Below, in pieces: positions 51,082 to 61,564 of a DNA stretch of 64,000 nucleotides. Source of the DNA: Dallia pectoralis (taxonomy: Eukaryota > Chordata > Actinopteri > Esociformes > Umbridae). Position 1 is the stretch's first letter. Each line of letters starts with the position of its first letter. The notes below the pieces were generated by a model that was not told where the DNA came from, did no database searches, and was given only the letters and a program-made list of their open reading frames with translations. The DNA is taken from positions 9,895,390 to 9,959,389 of the forward strand of contig CM055747.1 in the NCBI GenBank assembly GCA_029465975.1. Direction: 5' to 3'. The translations under genes and the position numbers were made by a program.

Positions 51082-51620
51082 ATGAGAAACTCATATACAC
51101 ACACTCTGAGTGTGTGTATATGAGTCGTTTAATAGTGTGTGTATATGAGTCGTTTAATGAGTCGTTTAATAGTTTGAAAAATGAACAGGAAACAGTCTTT
51201 ACAAAAAATATCTATAATAAAAGGGACATTTTTATTATTCTTCTCTGGTAACATTCCCTGTTGTGTCAAAAAAAAGAAAACAACTCATATACAAAAAAAA
51301 GATTTGATGTAATTTCAACACCTTCAACCAATTGAATTGGCATGTAATACACCCGTTCAAAATAGAGCTCTGTATTTTAAAAACTGTATTGGAACAATAC
51401 ATTTACTTTATGTTTATAAAAAAGTGGAACAAATATAAAAAATGTAGATGTTTAAATAAACATGGGCAAAATGTATTCAACACACAAATACGTGTGTGTG
51501 TGTGTGTGCGTGTGTATAATACATACACACACTCATATCGATGTAATATAAATCTATATAATATATCTATAAATAAAAATATATATATAAATATATCTCT
51601 ATCTACATATATATATCCTC
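51082..51620. repeat. Low-complexity and microsatellite tract in the spacer
   Basis: TGTGTATATGAGTCGTTTAA repeats and short palindromes lie at 51090-51175, (GT)n at 51491-51515 and (AT)-rich runs to 51620. Confidence 0.75.
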
Positions 51621-51846
51621 TATTGTCCTATCCTCCGTTGAGATCACCGGACAACCATGGAACCAAATCACCTAGAACAAACAAAACAGGGATATGAGTA
51701 CATATACAGATATAGAAGTATGGTCATAAACTTATCAAAATGTGAGAGACAGAGATACCAGCAGGAGTGTGTTGAAGAATACATTTGCCTTTACATTTGG
51801 AATCTTCATATGTATGTAACAAATGAAATCTTACGAAAATAGGTGA

Positions 51847-52140
51847 CCAGACTACAGAGCACTGAATCAGAAGCAGTCTATAGTTGCTCTAACAACCAGA
51901 CTACAGAGCCCTGAATCAGAAGCAGTCTATAGTTGCTCTAACAACCATACTACAGAGCACTGAATCAGAAGCAGTCTATAGTTGCTCTAACAACCAGACT
52001 ACAGAGCACTGAATCAGAAGCAGTCTATAGTTGCTCTAACAACCAGACTACAGAGCACTGAATCAGAAGCAGTCTATAGTTGCTCTAACAACCAGACTAC
52101 AGAGCACTGAATCAGAATCAGACTATAGTTGCTCTAACAA
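51847..52140. repeat. 49-bp tandem repeat in right foldback arm, 6 copies
   Basis: Reverse-complement version of the array at 49786-49986, with two extra units and a few substitutions. The copy-number difference shows that the arms have diverged since formation. Confidence 0.9.
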
Positions 52141-52373
52141 TTTCGGTAGACATTATGTTAAGGCAACAAAACCCCACACCAATCTACCCCGACCTCCTCC
52201 TAGCTGTAACAGCAGCCTAGCTAACTGTAAGGTTTTGGACTGGGTGAAATGCCCAATTAATGCAACGGAAGTTAAGAAAGCAATAAAACAAACAATGCAA
52301 TACACAATATAGCATTACATGTATCCTTAAATCTAGATAAATATCACTTACTTGTCGGATGCAGAGGCTGCTG

Positions 52374-52566
52374 ACAGTATGCCACTCGTGACGTCTTCTC
52401 TGGAACGTACACTTTTCCGTACATTTACGTGGGCACGTTTACAAATTCGTGCGTGCGCGCGCACGGTTTTGCAATCTGCGCGCGCACGCACGAATTTGTA
52501 AACGTGCCCACGTAAATGTACGGAAAAGTGTACGTTCCAGAGAAGACGTCACGAGTGGCATACTGT
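52374..52566. repeat. Perfect 90-bp hairpin with 13-bp loop
   Basis: 52374-52463 is the exact reverse complement of 52477-52566; the loop at 52464-52476 is CGGTTTTGCAATC. The arm sequence also occurs once in the left foldback arm (about 49460-49550), so this is a local inverted duplication of arm sequence. Confidence 0.95.
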
Positions 52567-54087
52567 AAGCAGCATACAGATTGCAAAACCGTGCGCGCAG
52601 TTTATAAAACCGAGGGAACAGTTTACTTTTTTTTCTTGGCTGACACCAGGGGGGCTCCGTACAGGAGATTAATGGAGGTGAAAGTTTGGGAGAAGTTAAT
52701 CCTGAATCCAATCTGGATGTCAATGATGAGGAAGATGATATTTTCATGGATTGCCTAAATTCATTTGATGACTGTGGCAACAGTAGTGATGAGGATGATG
52801 CAGTTGAAGATGGTGATACAGACTGTAGTGATGAGAGTGATACTGTGGAAGATGAATGTGCAAAACTATCAAAGGTGCTGTGTGAGTGGGCTCTGAGTAA
52901 TGATGTGCCACAGAACACCCTCTCAGATCTTCTTTGTGCACTACAGGAGTTCCATCCAAATTTACCAAAGCAAGCTCGCACCCTGCTACAAACCGCAAAA
53001 ATATCAGCCAATGTTAAAAACATCAAAGGAGGTGAATATATACATTTTGGCATTCTCACTTATTTGCGGACAATTTCAACTATCATCAACGATGTTAGCA
53101 ACACTATTGGCCTCCAAATTAATGTTGATGGGTTGCCCTTGTACAAGAGCTCTGCTTTGCAGTTGTGGCCAATTTTGGGCAAAGTGTCATTTGCAGACGA
53201 ACCTTTTGTTATTGGAATTTTTTGTGGCAATAGCAAGCCTCTGGATTTGGAGCAGTATTTGTCTGACTTTGTGGAGGAGGTAGCTAGCCTTGAGCGAGGC
53301 TTTGAGGTAGCAGGAAAGAACTTTAATTTAAAGATTGACTGCTTCATTTGCGATGCTCCTGCAAGATCGTTTATTAAAAACATTAAGGGACACAATGGGT
53401 ACTTTGGGTGTGAGCGCTGCAATCAAGAAGGAGTCTATGTTAAGAACCACATGACTTTCCCAGAGAAGACGGTTACACTCCGCACAGATGATCAGTTCTC
53501 TAGACAGGAGGATGATGATCACCACAGGGGCAACTCTCCCCTTGCACGGATTAACATAGGCATGGTTACAATGTTCATTCTGGACTACATGCACCTTGTT
53601 TGCCTTGGAGTGACTCGAAAATTGATACGTTTTTGGATGAAGGGGGATTTTTCTTGTAGGTTGGGTTCTCATGCAGTGATAGCAATCTCTGCGAGATTGC
53701 AGCAGCTAAGGCAGTATATGCCAACTGAGTTTCAGAGAAAGCCAAGAAGATTAGCAGACATTGACCGGTGGAAAGCCACTGAATTCCGCCAGTTCTTACT
53801 CTATACTGGCCCAATTGTTTTACAAGACATCCTTTCCTCTTCCCACTACAGAAATTTCATGAATCTCTCAATTGCCATGTACTTGATGCTCTGTCCTGCC
53901 CTCTGTCCTGCCTCTAGATTCAAAAGACATTGGTGTTTATAAAGCAAGTCATCTAGAAAGTACAGACCAAATAAACTACCTGTCAGATATAACAAGAAAA
54001 TATGTTTTGATCCGCACAGACACAGAATGGGCAGCCACTCCACAGCTACTGAGTTTTTGTTTCTTCTTACTTTTTTTGTTTATGTAA

Positions 54088-56685
54088 ATGTCTTCCACCA
54101 GCGAACCACCTTGCACAAGCGAGATGGCCCTGTACTACATTGTTGAGTTCCCAGATTACTCAGTAGGGATTGTGAGCAGCAAATGGCTTAATGAGGACTC
54201 CTCCATAACTCTGTGGCCACCTTATACTGACCCTGGTAAACACAAGGCAGCTTTGTTGATGCATGAAGTTCCTGGAGAGACTTGGAAAGCGCATGAAATC
54301 TGTGTTTTGGGCACAGCAGGTAGATTTTTTTTCTACCAGAATTGTAAATAACTTAAACTGAGCATTGCATGAAAGGTGTCAAGGAAAATGTGAATGGATG
54401 AAATACCTATTGACATGTATTTTGTTTCTTACAGTGGATTATGAAAAGGCAAGATATAAAGCCAAAATGGCAGAAACAAATGTAATTGTTGCCAGTGAAC
54501 CTGAAGAATTAGATCGCAGTCAGCGGTCAAGACAGTAAGTGTTGTTCTATGGCCTTTACTGTCTATTTAATTTATGCAAATTAGGTTAAATATTATTAAA
54601 CATAAATTATAGTACTGGTGCATTCTTAGTTATAAATGTTGTGAACAAGATCCTGAAAGCAAACTTACTATTTGTAAAATAGTATGAGCCAGTTATTAGT
54701 ATAAGCCAGCTGTTTTTGTGTGTTAAAATGCATTCTTGGATTGTTTCTCCTCATTTTGTGCAGACCTACCAAACGCTACATTGATTTTGAGCCTGAACCT
54801 GCACCACTGAAATGGCAGAGACAGTCACAAACGGTCACCGATGCAGTCGTACACCAGCCACCAGTTCCACCACCACCCATGGGTTTGCCAGCTTTTGGTT
54901 ATAACTCTCTTGTTACTCTGTCTGCAAGCCACCTTCCACCAGCGAGTCCCCTTCCACCAGCGAGCCACCTTCCACCAGCGAGCCGCTTTCCACCAGCGAG
55001 CCGCTTTCCACCAGCGAGCCGCCTTCCACCAGCGAGCCGCCTTCCACCAGCGAGCCGCCTTCCACCAGCGAGCCGCCTTCCACCAGCGAGCCGCCTTCCA
55101 CCAGCGAGCCGCCTTCCACCAGCGAGCCGCCTTCCACCAGCGAGCCACCTTTCACCAGCGAGCCACCTTCCACCAGCGAGCCACCTTCCACCAGCGAGCC
55201 ACCTTCCACCAGCGAGCCACCTTCCACCAGCGAGCCACCTTCCACCAGCGAGCCACCTTCCACCAGCGAGCCACCTTCCACCAGCGAGCCACCTTCCACC
55301 AGCGAGCCACCTTCCACCAGCGAGCCACCTTCCACCAGCGAGCCACCTTCCACCAGCGAGCCACCTTCCACCAGCGAGTCCCCTTCCACCAGCGAGCCGC
55401 TTTCCACCAGCGAGCCGCCTTCCACCAGCGAGCCACCCGCCACAAGCGAGTCAACTTTCACCTGAAAGCCACCTTCCACCTGCAAGACGTCCTTCACCTG
55501 CAGCAATACCCCTTCCTGTGAGGCACTCTCTATCAGCAGGTATGTTTAGTAGACTGTAAAAAGGCTTACACCTCTCTAGCCTTGGAAGCAAAAGTAGTTT
55601 TTACTCTTTGTGGCTACATCTTATAATGATGGTTATCCATTGAGAATTGGTTCTTGAAAGAAAAACCCAATGTTGGTATCCATTTCTTTCTTATTAGGCT
55701 AGGCCTTACATGAAATTAAGGATTTAAAGTTTTTCGATCGCGTCTCCTGAAGCTGAATTCACTCACTTAACACGTAACACGTAATGTATTGTCTGTGGAT
55801 TTGATTTGTTTCATTAGTAGAGATGCACCGATTACAATTTTCTAAGCCTATTCTAATTTCCGTTTTACCATTGATAATCGCTATAATGCATACTTTTACC
55901 GAAACTAAATCATTAAAAATAAGCTTAAATGCATAAATCTTCTATAAATATTTTTCATATTCATTTTATTTCTGACATGCTCCAATTTTTTGCTAAAACA
56001 CACTTACACATGGTTTATTCTGTGCATTTTGAGCAGTTTTTGTGTGAAATAATTTCAATTTTGTCCATCAAAAGTGTGCTTTCACTTTAATAGTCACCAG
56101 GGGGGTCCTGAAGCAAGAGAACCTACTGTCCCCAAACTGGCAACAGTGCAACTTCACCTGACTTTCTGCCATAACTAGAACTGTACTTTTCACTGATTGA
56201 AAGCTTTTAAAAATCTTTTGTCCTGAACCTAATTTTTTACCAATGCAAATCACTTTTTAATTTGTGTACTTTTCTTTCTGTTAGACTGCCTATCTAGGAA
56301 CCATTGGTGGGTGTAACGTCCAAGTTGCAACTAGGAGAATACTGGCAACATTGATTGGCCATTCTTTAGCCACTCAATTGAACTGGAATGGCTCAAACCA
56401 GAAGATACCTTTTCAGAACCTGAGGCTAAGGAGGGTTGTAACAGGTAAGCTAGCATGTGGTATTAGAAACGGCATATATTAATTACTTCCCACACACGGT
56501 GTTGTTTCATGCCTATTTGCTTTTCAGAGGCTGTAAGAAAATGTACATTTCAGCCAAGTCCTCCCGAGTCAGAAATTGAGGGTGAAATAAAGGTGTGGCT
56601 GCGGAATTCAAGAGACAGAGCGGGTGGACGAAAGGAGCGCTACCACCGTCTACTGACCTGTCAAGAGACCTCGGGGGAAGAGTGA
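54088..56685 (+). CDS. DUF4806-type protein gene of the CACTA-like element
   Basis: Exons: 54088-54319 (first ATG at 54088; MALYYIVEFPDYSVGIVSSK begins at 54124), 54435-54534, 54764-55539, 56285-56444 and 56528-56685 (stop TGA). The last two encode the DUF4806-like C-terminus: TRRILATLIGHSLATQLNWN, then EIEGEIKVWLRNSRDRAGGR. Exon 3 is mostly an 18-bp minisatellite encoding a proline-rich hexapeptide repeat. Phases agree except between exons 3 and 4 (1 against 0), so an exon is missing or the minisatellite has shifted frame. Such proteins often accompany EnSpm-type transposases in fish genomes; a DNA-binding or accessory role is only inferred. Confidence 0.6.
54929..55455. repeat. 18-bp minisatellite, about 29 units, inside a coding exon
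   Basis: The unit CCTTCCACCAGCGAGCCA repeats in register. All three forward frames and some reverse frames stay open through it, so open-frame evidence alone cannot fix the reading frame. A related double unit occurs at the gene start (54090-54122). Confidence 0.95.
55560..56284. other. Intron of the DUF4806-type gene
   Basis: Contains GAGATGCACCGAT near 55820, a word typical of hAT-like MITE ends, but no second terminus. Otherwise AT-rich. Confidence 0.35.
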
Positions 56686-57016
56686 CCTTTGCTTAAAAAA
56701 TGTTTAATGTGGTAATTATTAATGTTCAAAGTAATAATTTCATATTTTTTATTTTTATGTTTATTTGAATAAATGTTATATTTGTATAGATCATTTTTAG
56801 TATTGTATTAACCTGAATTGAATGTTTTATATTTTTTAATTAATAAATACATTAATTTGAAATCCCTTTGACTACTGTACATTTTTGACAATAAAGACAT
56901 TAGTTAAGTGGTAACTGCATCCATTTCAGATTTATAGAATAATTGTTTTTCCCAAAGATAGTTATAGTAGCTAAAAAGTATTTATAGTGAAACAGATTTA
57001 TTGTTGTAGATTAATA

Positions 57017-57419
57017 GTGTGGGCTTAGTGAGGGCTTAGTGTGGGCCCTGTGCGGGCTTAGTGTGGGCCCTGTGCGGGCTTAGTGTGGGCCCTGTGCGGG
57101 CTTAGTGAGGGCCCTGTGTGGGCTTAGTGTGGGCCCTGTTCGGGCTTAGTGTGGGCCCTGTGCGGGCTTAGTGTTGGCCCTGTGTGGGCTTAGTGTGGGC
57201 CCTGTGCGGGCTTAGTGTGGGCCCTGTGCGGGCTTAGTGTGGGCCCTGTGTGGGCTTAGTGAGGGCTAAGTGAGGGCTGCCCGTGCAGGGCCAGCGCTAA
57301 GGGGCCAACGTTTTGCCAATGAGCAAATTCTCATGGGGCCTGCGCTGGCAGCCCGCTGGGGGGCCATAGGCTAGCCCTAAGTGCGCCCGTAAAGGGCCAG
57401 TGCAGGCTTGTTTGCAGGG
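57017..57419. repeat. Right subterminal repeats of the CACTA-like element
   Basis: A 22-bp unit, TGTGGGCCCTGTGCGGGCTT plus AG, repeats about eleven times to 57265 with TGCGGG/TGTGGG variation. GC-rich inverted motifs follow to the terminal TGTTTGCAGGG. Confidence 0.9.
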
Positions 57420-57603
57420 TACATTAGGTAGCCTTTATAACTTACATTTGTATAACACACTGTCCGATTGCTACAGCTAAGATACAAGCTCTCATTCATT
57501 TCCAATGAGAGCCAACAAATCTGGGCGGTAATGGGTGGAGCTACGCTCTAAGAAAAATCTCCCAGCGACGTTGGTATTTGAGAGTTGAGATGGCGGGTTC
57601 AAC

Positions 57604-57875
57604 CGGCGGAGGCGTGTCCAACACCGGCGGAGGCGTGTCCAACACCGGCGGAGGCGTGTCCAACATCGGCGGAGGTGTGTCCAACACCGGCGGGGGCGTG
57701 TCCAACACCGGCGGAGGCGTGTCCAACACCAGCGGAGGCGTGTCCAACACCAGCGGAGGCGTGTCCAACACCAGCGGAGACGGGTTTAACCAGCGGAGAC
57801 GGGTTTAACCAGCGGAGGCGGGTTTAACCAGCGGAGGCGGGTTCAACCAGCGGAGGCGGGTTCAACCAGCGGAGG
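57604..57875. repeat. Compound minisatellite, 21-bp then 19-bp units
   Basis: About eight units of GGAGGCGTGTCCAACACC plus GGC (21 bp) pass into five units of CGGAGGCGGGTTCAACCAG (19 bp). Frames on both strands are open through the 21-bp part, which is an artefact of the period. Confidence 0.95.
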
Positions 57876-58937
57876 CAGAGGTTGCTCCTCCTATATTTAT
57901 TAAAGGCAAGCGGGAAATCAAAATATAAAGAGTAATTGGTGGAAATAAATCATTACCAAATATTAGTAGAATTTAGCATATAATTTCTCTATTTGGAAAA
58001 AATCTCACTGAAATTCTGATTTCCTACTGAAATACTGAACAGCGACACTTGCATGCAGAGGGGAAAGGGGTGGTGGAGGGCAGAAGAGGACAGGCTGCTG
58101 CTGGCTTCAAGATGGGATCTCTTACATCAATGTAATGCACTTAATTATTGCATGCTAATATGTTATTGGCCAAACACAAACCAATCAACAGACAGAATAC
58201 AATAATGACATTGCACTTGTCCAATTATAATTTACAAATTTTTCATCTTCAATTCTCAACCACATTATTGTATCGCGAGTGTGACGAACTGTTGGTAAAG
58301 TGATAGAGATTGCAAAAGATACAGCGATAGATGCGGTAACATGTTACAAAATATAAATAACAAATATGCAAATTGCGAAGCACTTTTAGCTTTTTCTGAT
58401 TTACTTTTCCTTTTTTTATTGGAAAAAGCTGTCTTGTTTTAGCTTGTTGTTCCCGAAAGGAGCATTAGGCTAGAATGGATGCTAACGAGGCAAGTAACGA
58501 CAACCTGAGTGGGGGGGTCACAGAGAGGCAAGGGTGCAGATAGTGTGATCGGGAGGACATTTCAGTTTATTAAATAGATACACGGAAGAATCTCTGAAAT
58601 TGTTGGCATTATAGGTGAGTGGTACATGTCTAACGTAATATGATTCATGAACCATTTGAACATTGACAAATCTGTAAGTTGACATTGCTTTGACACGCAA
58701 TACATTTTTATCAGCATAGTCACAATAATAAAATCATGGTAATACTTGCTGAAACGAATGATCAGACATTACAACACCAACAATGACATGACATTTTACT
58801 ATGACAGACCACAATTTATTTATGTCAGACTTTGGTTTTCTGCTTAAAATAATGTAATACTTGAGCAAGGGTCCCTAAAAGAAATATAGGCATAAGTGAA
58901 TCCCTATTATGTTGTGTTACGCAATCGCCAGTGCCAT
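57876..58937. other. Gene-free stretch
   Basis: AT-rich, no recognisable feature. Confidence 0.35.
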
Positions 58938-59099
58938 GACACAAAAAATTGAGCACTGTTTCCACTGATCATCCTTAAGATGTTTCTACAGCTTAATTGG
59001 AGTCCACCTGTGGTAAATTCAATTGATTGGACATGATTTGGAAAGGCACACCTGTCTATTTAAGGTCCCACAGTTGACAGTGCACATCAGAGCACATAC

Positions 59100-59615
59100 T
59101 GTCATAAACTAGGGTGACATGCAGGAATGAGCAATATGCAGAGTGATGTCAACGTTTGTGGTATTTATTAAACCAAAAGTAAAATAAACACAGAAACAAC
59201 GAACGTCAAACTAAACACGGTGATGAAAATAAAACTGCGCATGCAAGGGACTTACAAATAACATCTAACAGTGGCATATAAAATAATTCAGAAACAAACA
59301 CTCACCCCTACTGCAACATGATATTGAAATAATGAGAATCCCAGTGCAAACACACCTAGTAGCCCCGCTAATTAACAAACTCAAATCAGGTGATCATACA
59401 CAACTCAAACTTACCTGAAGGAAAATATGACTACCACACAAAAAGAACAAATAGAGGACCACTAGTCATTGGAGGAGTTGGTAGCTCAGCTGTAGAGTGC
59501 ATGCTTTGTGTATGATGTCCTGGGTTCAATTCCCAGCTTCTCCCCAGGTCGCTGTTGCAAACGAGAATTTGTTCTCAATCGGTCTACCAGGTTATATAAA
59601 AAAACAAAAATGTAA
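59100..59615. mobile_element. 516-bp composite insertion flanked by ACATAC
   Basis: It starts TGTCATAAACTAGG and ends with the A-rich SINE tail. ACATAC lies on both sides (59094-59099 and 59616-59621), and removal restores the Tc1 order. The first about 365 bp resembles an LTR-like or unknown block; the last part is a tRNA-derived SINE. Confidence 0.6.
59466..59612 (+). mobile_element. tRNA-derived SINE
   Basis: A box TAGCTCAGCTG at about 59482 and B box GGTTCAATTCC at about 59522, followed by GAGAATTTGTTCTCAAT and a TATATAAAAAAACA tail. It is a SINE head, not a tRNA gene. Confidence 0.8.
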
Positions 59616-59911
59616 ACATACCAAGCCATGAAGTCCCAGGAATTGTATGTAGACCTCTGAGAACAGATTGTATCGAGGCACCAATCTGGGAAACAGTACA
59701 AAAACATTTCTGCAGCGTTGAAGGTCCCAACGAGCACAGGGCCTTCATCATCTGTAAATTGAAGAACTTTGGAACCATCAGCTGCCCGAAACTGAGCAAT
59801 CAGGGGAGCAGGGCCTTAGTCAGGGAGGTGTCCAAGAACCCACTTAATTTTCCACAATCTATAAAAAATGTAAACTTTTTAATTATGGGGTATTGGAATC
59901 CATTTTCGATT

Positions 59912-60052
59912 TTTTTTCGACCTTTATTTAACCAGGTAGGTCGATTGAGAACAATTTCTCATTTGCAACGGCGACCTGGGAAGCAACTGGGATTTCATAC
60001 ACACAAAGCATGCACTCTACCACTGAGCTACCAACTGCAACTACCAAGGCTG
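59912..60052 (-). mobile_element. tRNA-derived SINE, inverted relative to its neighbour
   Basis: Reverse complement of the same family: A-rich end TTTTTTTTCGACC near 59912, CTTTATTTAACCAGGTAGG, then the tRNA-like head ending in GAGCTACCAACTG. It abuts the Tc1-like remnant. Confidence 0.8.
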
Positions 60053-60240
60053 TAACAACGGTCTAGTGACAAGGATTGGTGCAGGACAAGACACAAGATG
60101 GGGAAGCCTTGGGGGAGCAATGTTGAGAACCTGCGTTGTGTCACACTCTCCATGCCTGTCACTCGCTCTCTCGGTTTCTACCAAAACAAATGACAAATCA
60201 ACTCGCTCGCCTGCTCCATTGTTTTTGTCTCGTCAAAAAC
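60053..60240. other. Junction between SINE and DIRS element
   Basis: No feature identified; the exact DIRS terminus could not be fixed within this interval. Confidence 0.3.
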
Positions 60241-60584
60241 GCTGCGTGAAAACGCTATGGGAACGCTCTGCGTGAGTGCGTCATGAAGCACATGTGTAAT
60301 TAGTCCAATGGCGTGACGGAACGTCACAGACGGGTGACGTCGCGACCAGGAAGTCATAAAAGCACCCCTAATTACCGGCACCTTCAGTTTCTGATGGGCT
60401 GAAGCAAGTGCCAAGGGCATGCTGGGAGTATGGCACAGACACGCAGCGTCTCGTTCCCCTCAGGGAACTAAGGTTACATACGTAACCGGAGACGTTCCCT
60501 ATCAGGGAACTTCGAGCTGCGTGAAAACGCTATGGGAACGCCACTACCCACTTCGCCATACGAGCAAGTGTCCGCCATGTGAAG

Positions 60585-61462
60585 TCAGAGCGCACATTCG
60601 GACGAAAGCACCTGCGCCCCTGGCGTGGAGCTAAAGTCAAGCTGGTAAAATCTCACGAACGTGTGCGGTGAGGACCAGCCTGCCGCAACACAGACGTCAT
60701 GTAGAGACACTTTACCTGACAAAAGGGCTTTTAAAGCCGCCATACTCCTGGTCGAGTGGGCTCGAACAGCCAAGGGTGAAGGCTGACCAGCCGACTCGAA
60801 AGCAAGTGAGATGGCCTCAACCACCCACTTGCTCATCCTCTGCTTAGACCCAGGACCCCCTCTCTTGGGTGGTCCAAAGCACACGAACAAGTGTTCGGGC
60901 AGCCTCACAGGGCAGTTCTGTGGACGTAGGCGTCTAAGGCCCTCACCGGGCAGAGGAGGTTATGCTTCTTCTGGTCCGACAAAAAAGGAGGAGGGCAGAA
61001 GGCTTGCAGCACAATAGGCCCAACGATGTTAGTTGGGACCTTGGGGACATACCCGGGTGAAGGTAGTAGAAACGCCTTGACCATTCCGGGTGAGAAGTCC
61101 AAGTAAGAGGGCGCCACCGACAGCGCTTGCATATCACCAATCCTCTTCAGAGAAGAGATGGCAAGTAAGAAGACCGCCTTGAGGGTCACGAACTTGTCAG
61201 GGACCCCCTCAATGGGCTCAAACGGAGCACGGGAGAGGCCTTCTAGTACAATGGCCAGGTCCCAGGATGGCACCCTCATGCCGGCTGCTGGCCTCAGCCT
61301 CCGGGCGCCACGAAGGAAGCGTGATACCAGTGGGTGTCTCCCCAGAGAAACCCCATTTAGAGGGACATGGCATGCGGACAAAGCCGTCACATACACCTTC
61401 AGTGTGGATGGGGGTAGACCTGTAGAGAAGCGTTGCTGCAGGAACTCCAGTACTGCAAACAC
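60585..61462 (-). pseudogene. DIRS tyrosine recombinase, frameshifted
   Basis: 60905-61462 encodes the N-terminal domain and the first catalytic region (FLLAISSLKRIGDMQAL). 60585-60908 encodes the C-terminal catalytic part: RAHSTRSMAALKAL with the His-x-x-Arg box, then GWSSPHTFVRFYQLD with the nucleophilic Tyr. The two parts are offset by one base near 60905. The catalytic residues themselves are preserved. Confidence 0.8.
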
Positions 61463-61564
61463 TGGGCAGTTAACTGGGTCTGCCTGCCGCTCTCTACACC
61501 ACGAGGTGGTGGAGCTCTGGAGTGAAGGATGGTCTCAGCGACCTCAGTCGAGAGACCTGGAACT

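Larger units (their letters stand above)
49336..52661. mobile_element. Foldback element, 3.3 kb, with 6-bp target duplication
   Basis: Left end TACAGAGCCCCCCTGGTGTC and right end (reverse complement) TACGGAGCCCCCCTGGTGTC. CAGGAG lies on both sides (49330-49335 and 52662-52667). The inverted arms are about 49336-50022 and 51810-52661 and include matching arrays of a 49-bp repeat. The spacer of about 1.8 kb has exon-like ORF fragments but no transposase I recognise. A 6-bp duplication is reported for few groups (Polinton and Dada among them); this copy matches neither obviously. Confidence 0.85.
49201..54060 (+). pseudogene. CACTA/EnSpm-like transposase, interrupted
   Basis: The ORF starts at 49201 (or the ATG at 49255, MASRSYWTKRRH), runs to 49335, is cut by the foldback insertion, and resumes in the same frame at 52662. 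The main body (52662-53942) has an acidic linker, then INVDGLPLYKSS with the first catalytic-type Asp, FVIGIFCGNSKPLDLEQYL, DCFICDAPARS with a second Asp, a CERCNQEG zinc-type pair and LDYMHLVCLGVTRKL. These match animal CACTA-type transposases. After YLMLCPALC an internal deletion and frame change follow; VLIRTDTEWAATPQLL (about 54000-54045) is probably the original C-terminus. It has three lesions: insertion, deletion and frameshift. Confidence 0.75.
47176..57419 (+). mobile_element. CACTA/EnSpm-like (CMC) transposon, 10.2 kb
   Basis: The termini with their flanking TA read TACCCTGCAAACA at 47174-47186 and its exact reverse complement at 57409-57421. Both ends carry GC-rich subterminal repeats containing CCCTGTGCGGGCTT. 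Inside are a transposase gene (49201-54060) and a DUF4806-type gene (54088-56685) on the same strand, the two-gene layout of large CACTA-type elements. Only TA is shared at the flanks, so the target duplication is 2 bp or unclear. Nested insertions are a MITE (48501-49147) and a foldback element (49336-52661). Transposase damage makes this copy non-autonomous now. Confidence 0.75.
58938..59911 (+). mobile_element. Tc1-like transposon remnant with an insertion
   Basis: 58980-59093 and 59622-59850 together follow the 5' part of a common fish Tc1-like family: the TTTAAGGTCCCACAGTTGAC upstream region, then the start of the transposase (GAAGTCCCAGGAATTG, CATTTCTGCAGCGTTGAAGG). 59852-59911 matches its 3' part (CCACAATCTATAAAAAATGT), so the middle is deleted. 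A 516-bp insertion splits it at 59100. Confidence 0.65.

Noticed and set aside
49730..52140. CRISPR-like array of 49-bp direct repeats
   Set aside because: The repeats are contiguous without unique spacers, occur in inverted arrays within a transposon, and the DNA is from an animal.
52439..53059. 206-codon minus-strand frame
   Set aside because: It runs through the perfect hairpin and antisense to the transposase; no independent support.
54825..55506. Long repetitive open frames on both strands across the 18-bp minisatellite
   Set aside because: The array period is a multiple of three and its unit lacks stops in most frames. Only the + frame continuous with flanking exons is supported.
57541..57827. 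Repetitive open frames at the 21-bp minisatellite
   Set aside because: Same artefact of a stop-free repeat unit; no splice sites, homology or neighbouring coding exon.
59476..59550. Possible tRNA gene
   Set aside because: A and B boxes are present but the sequence continues into a SINE body and A-rich tail, and the cloverleaf is not complete.
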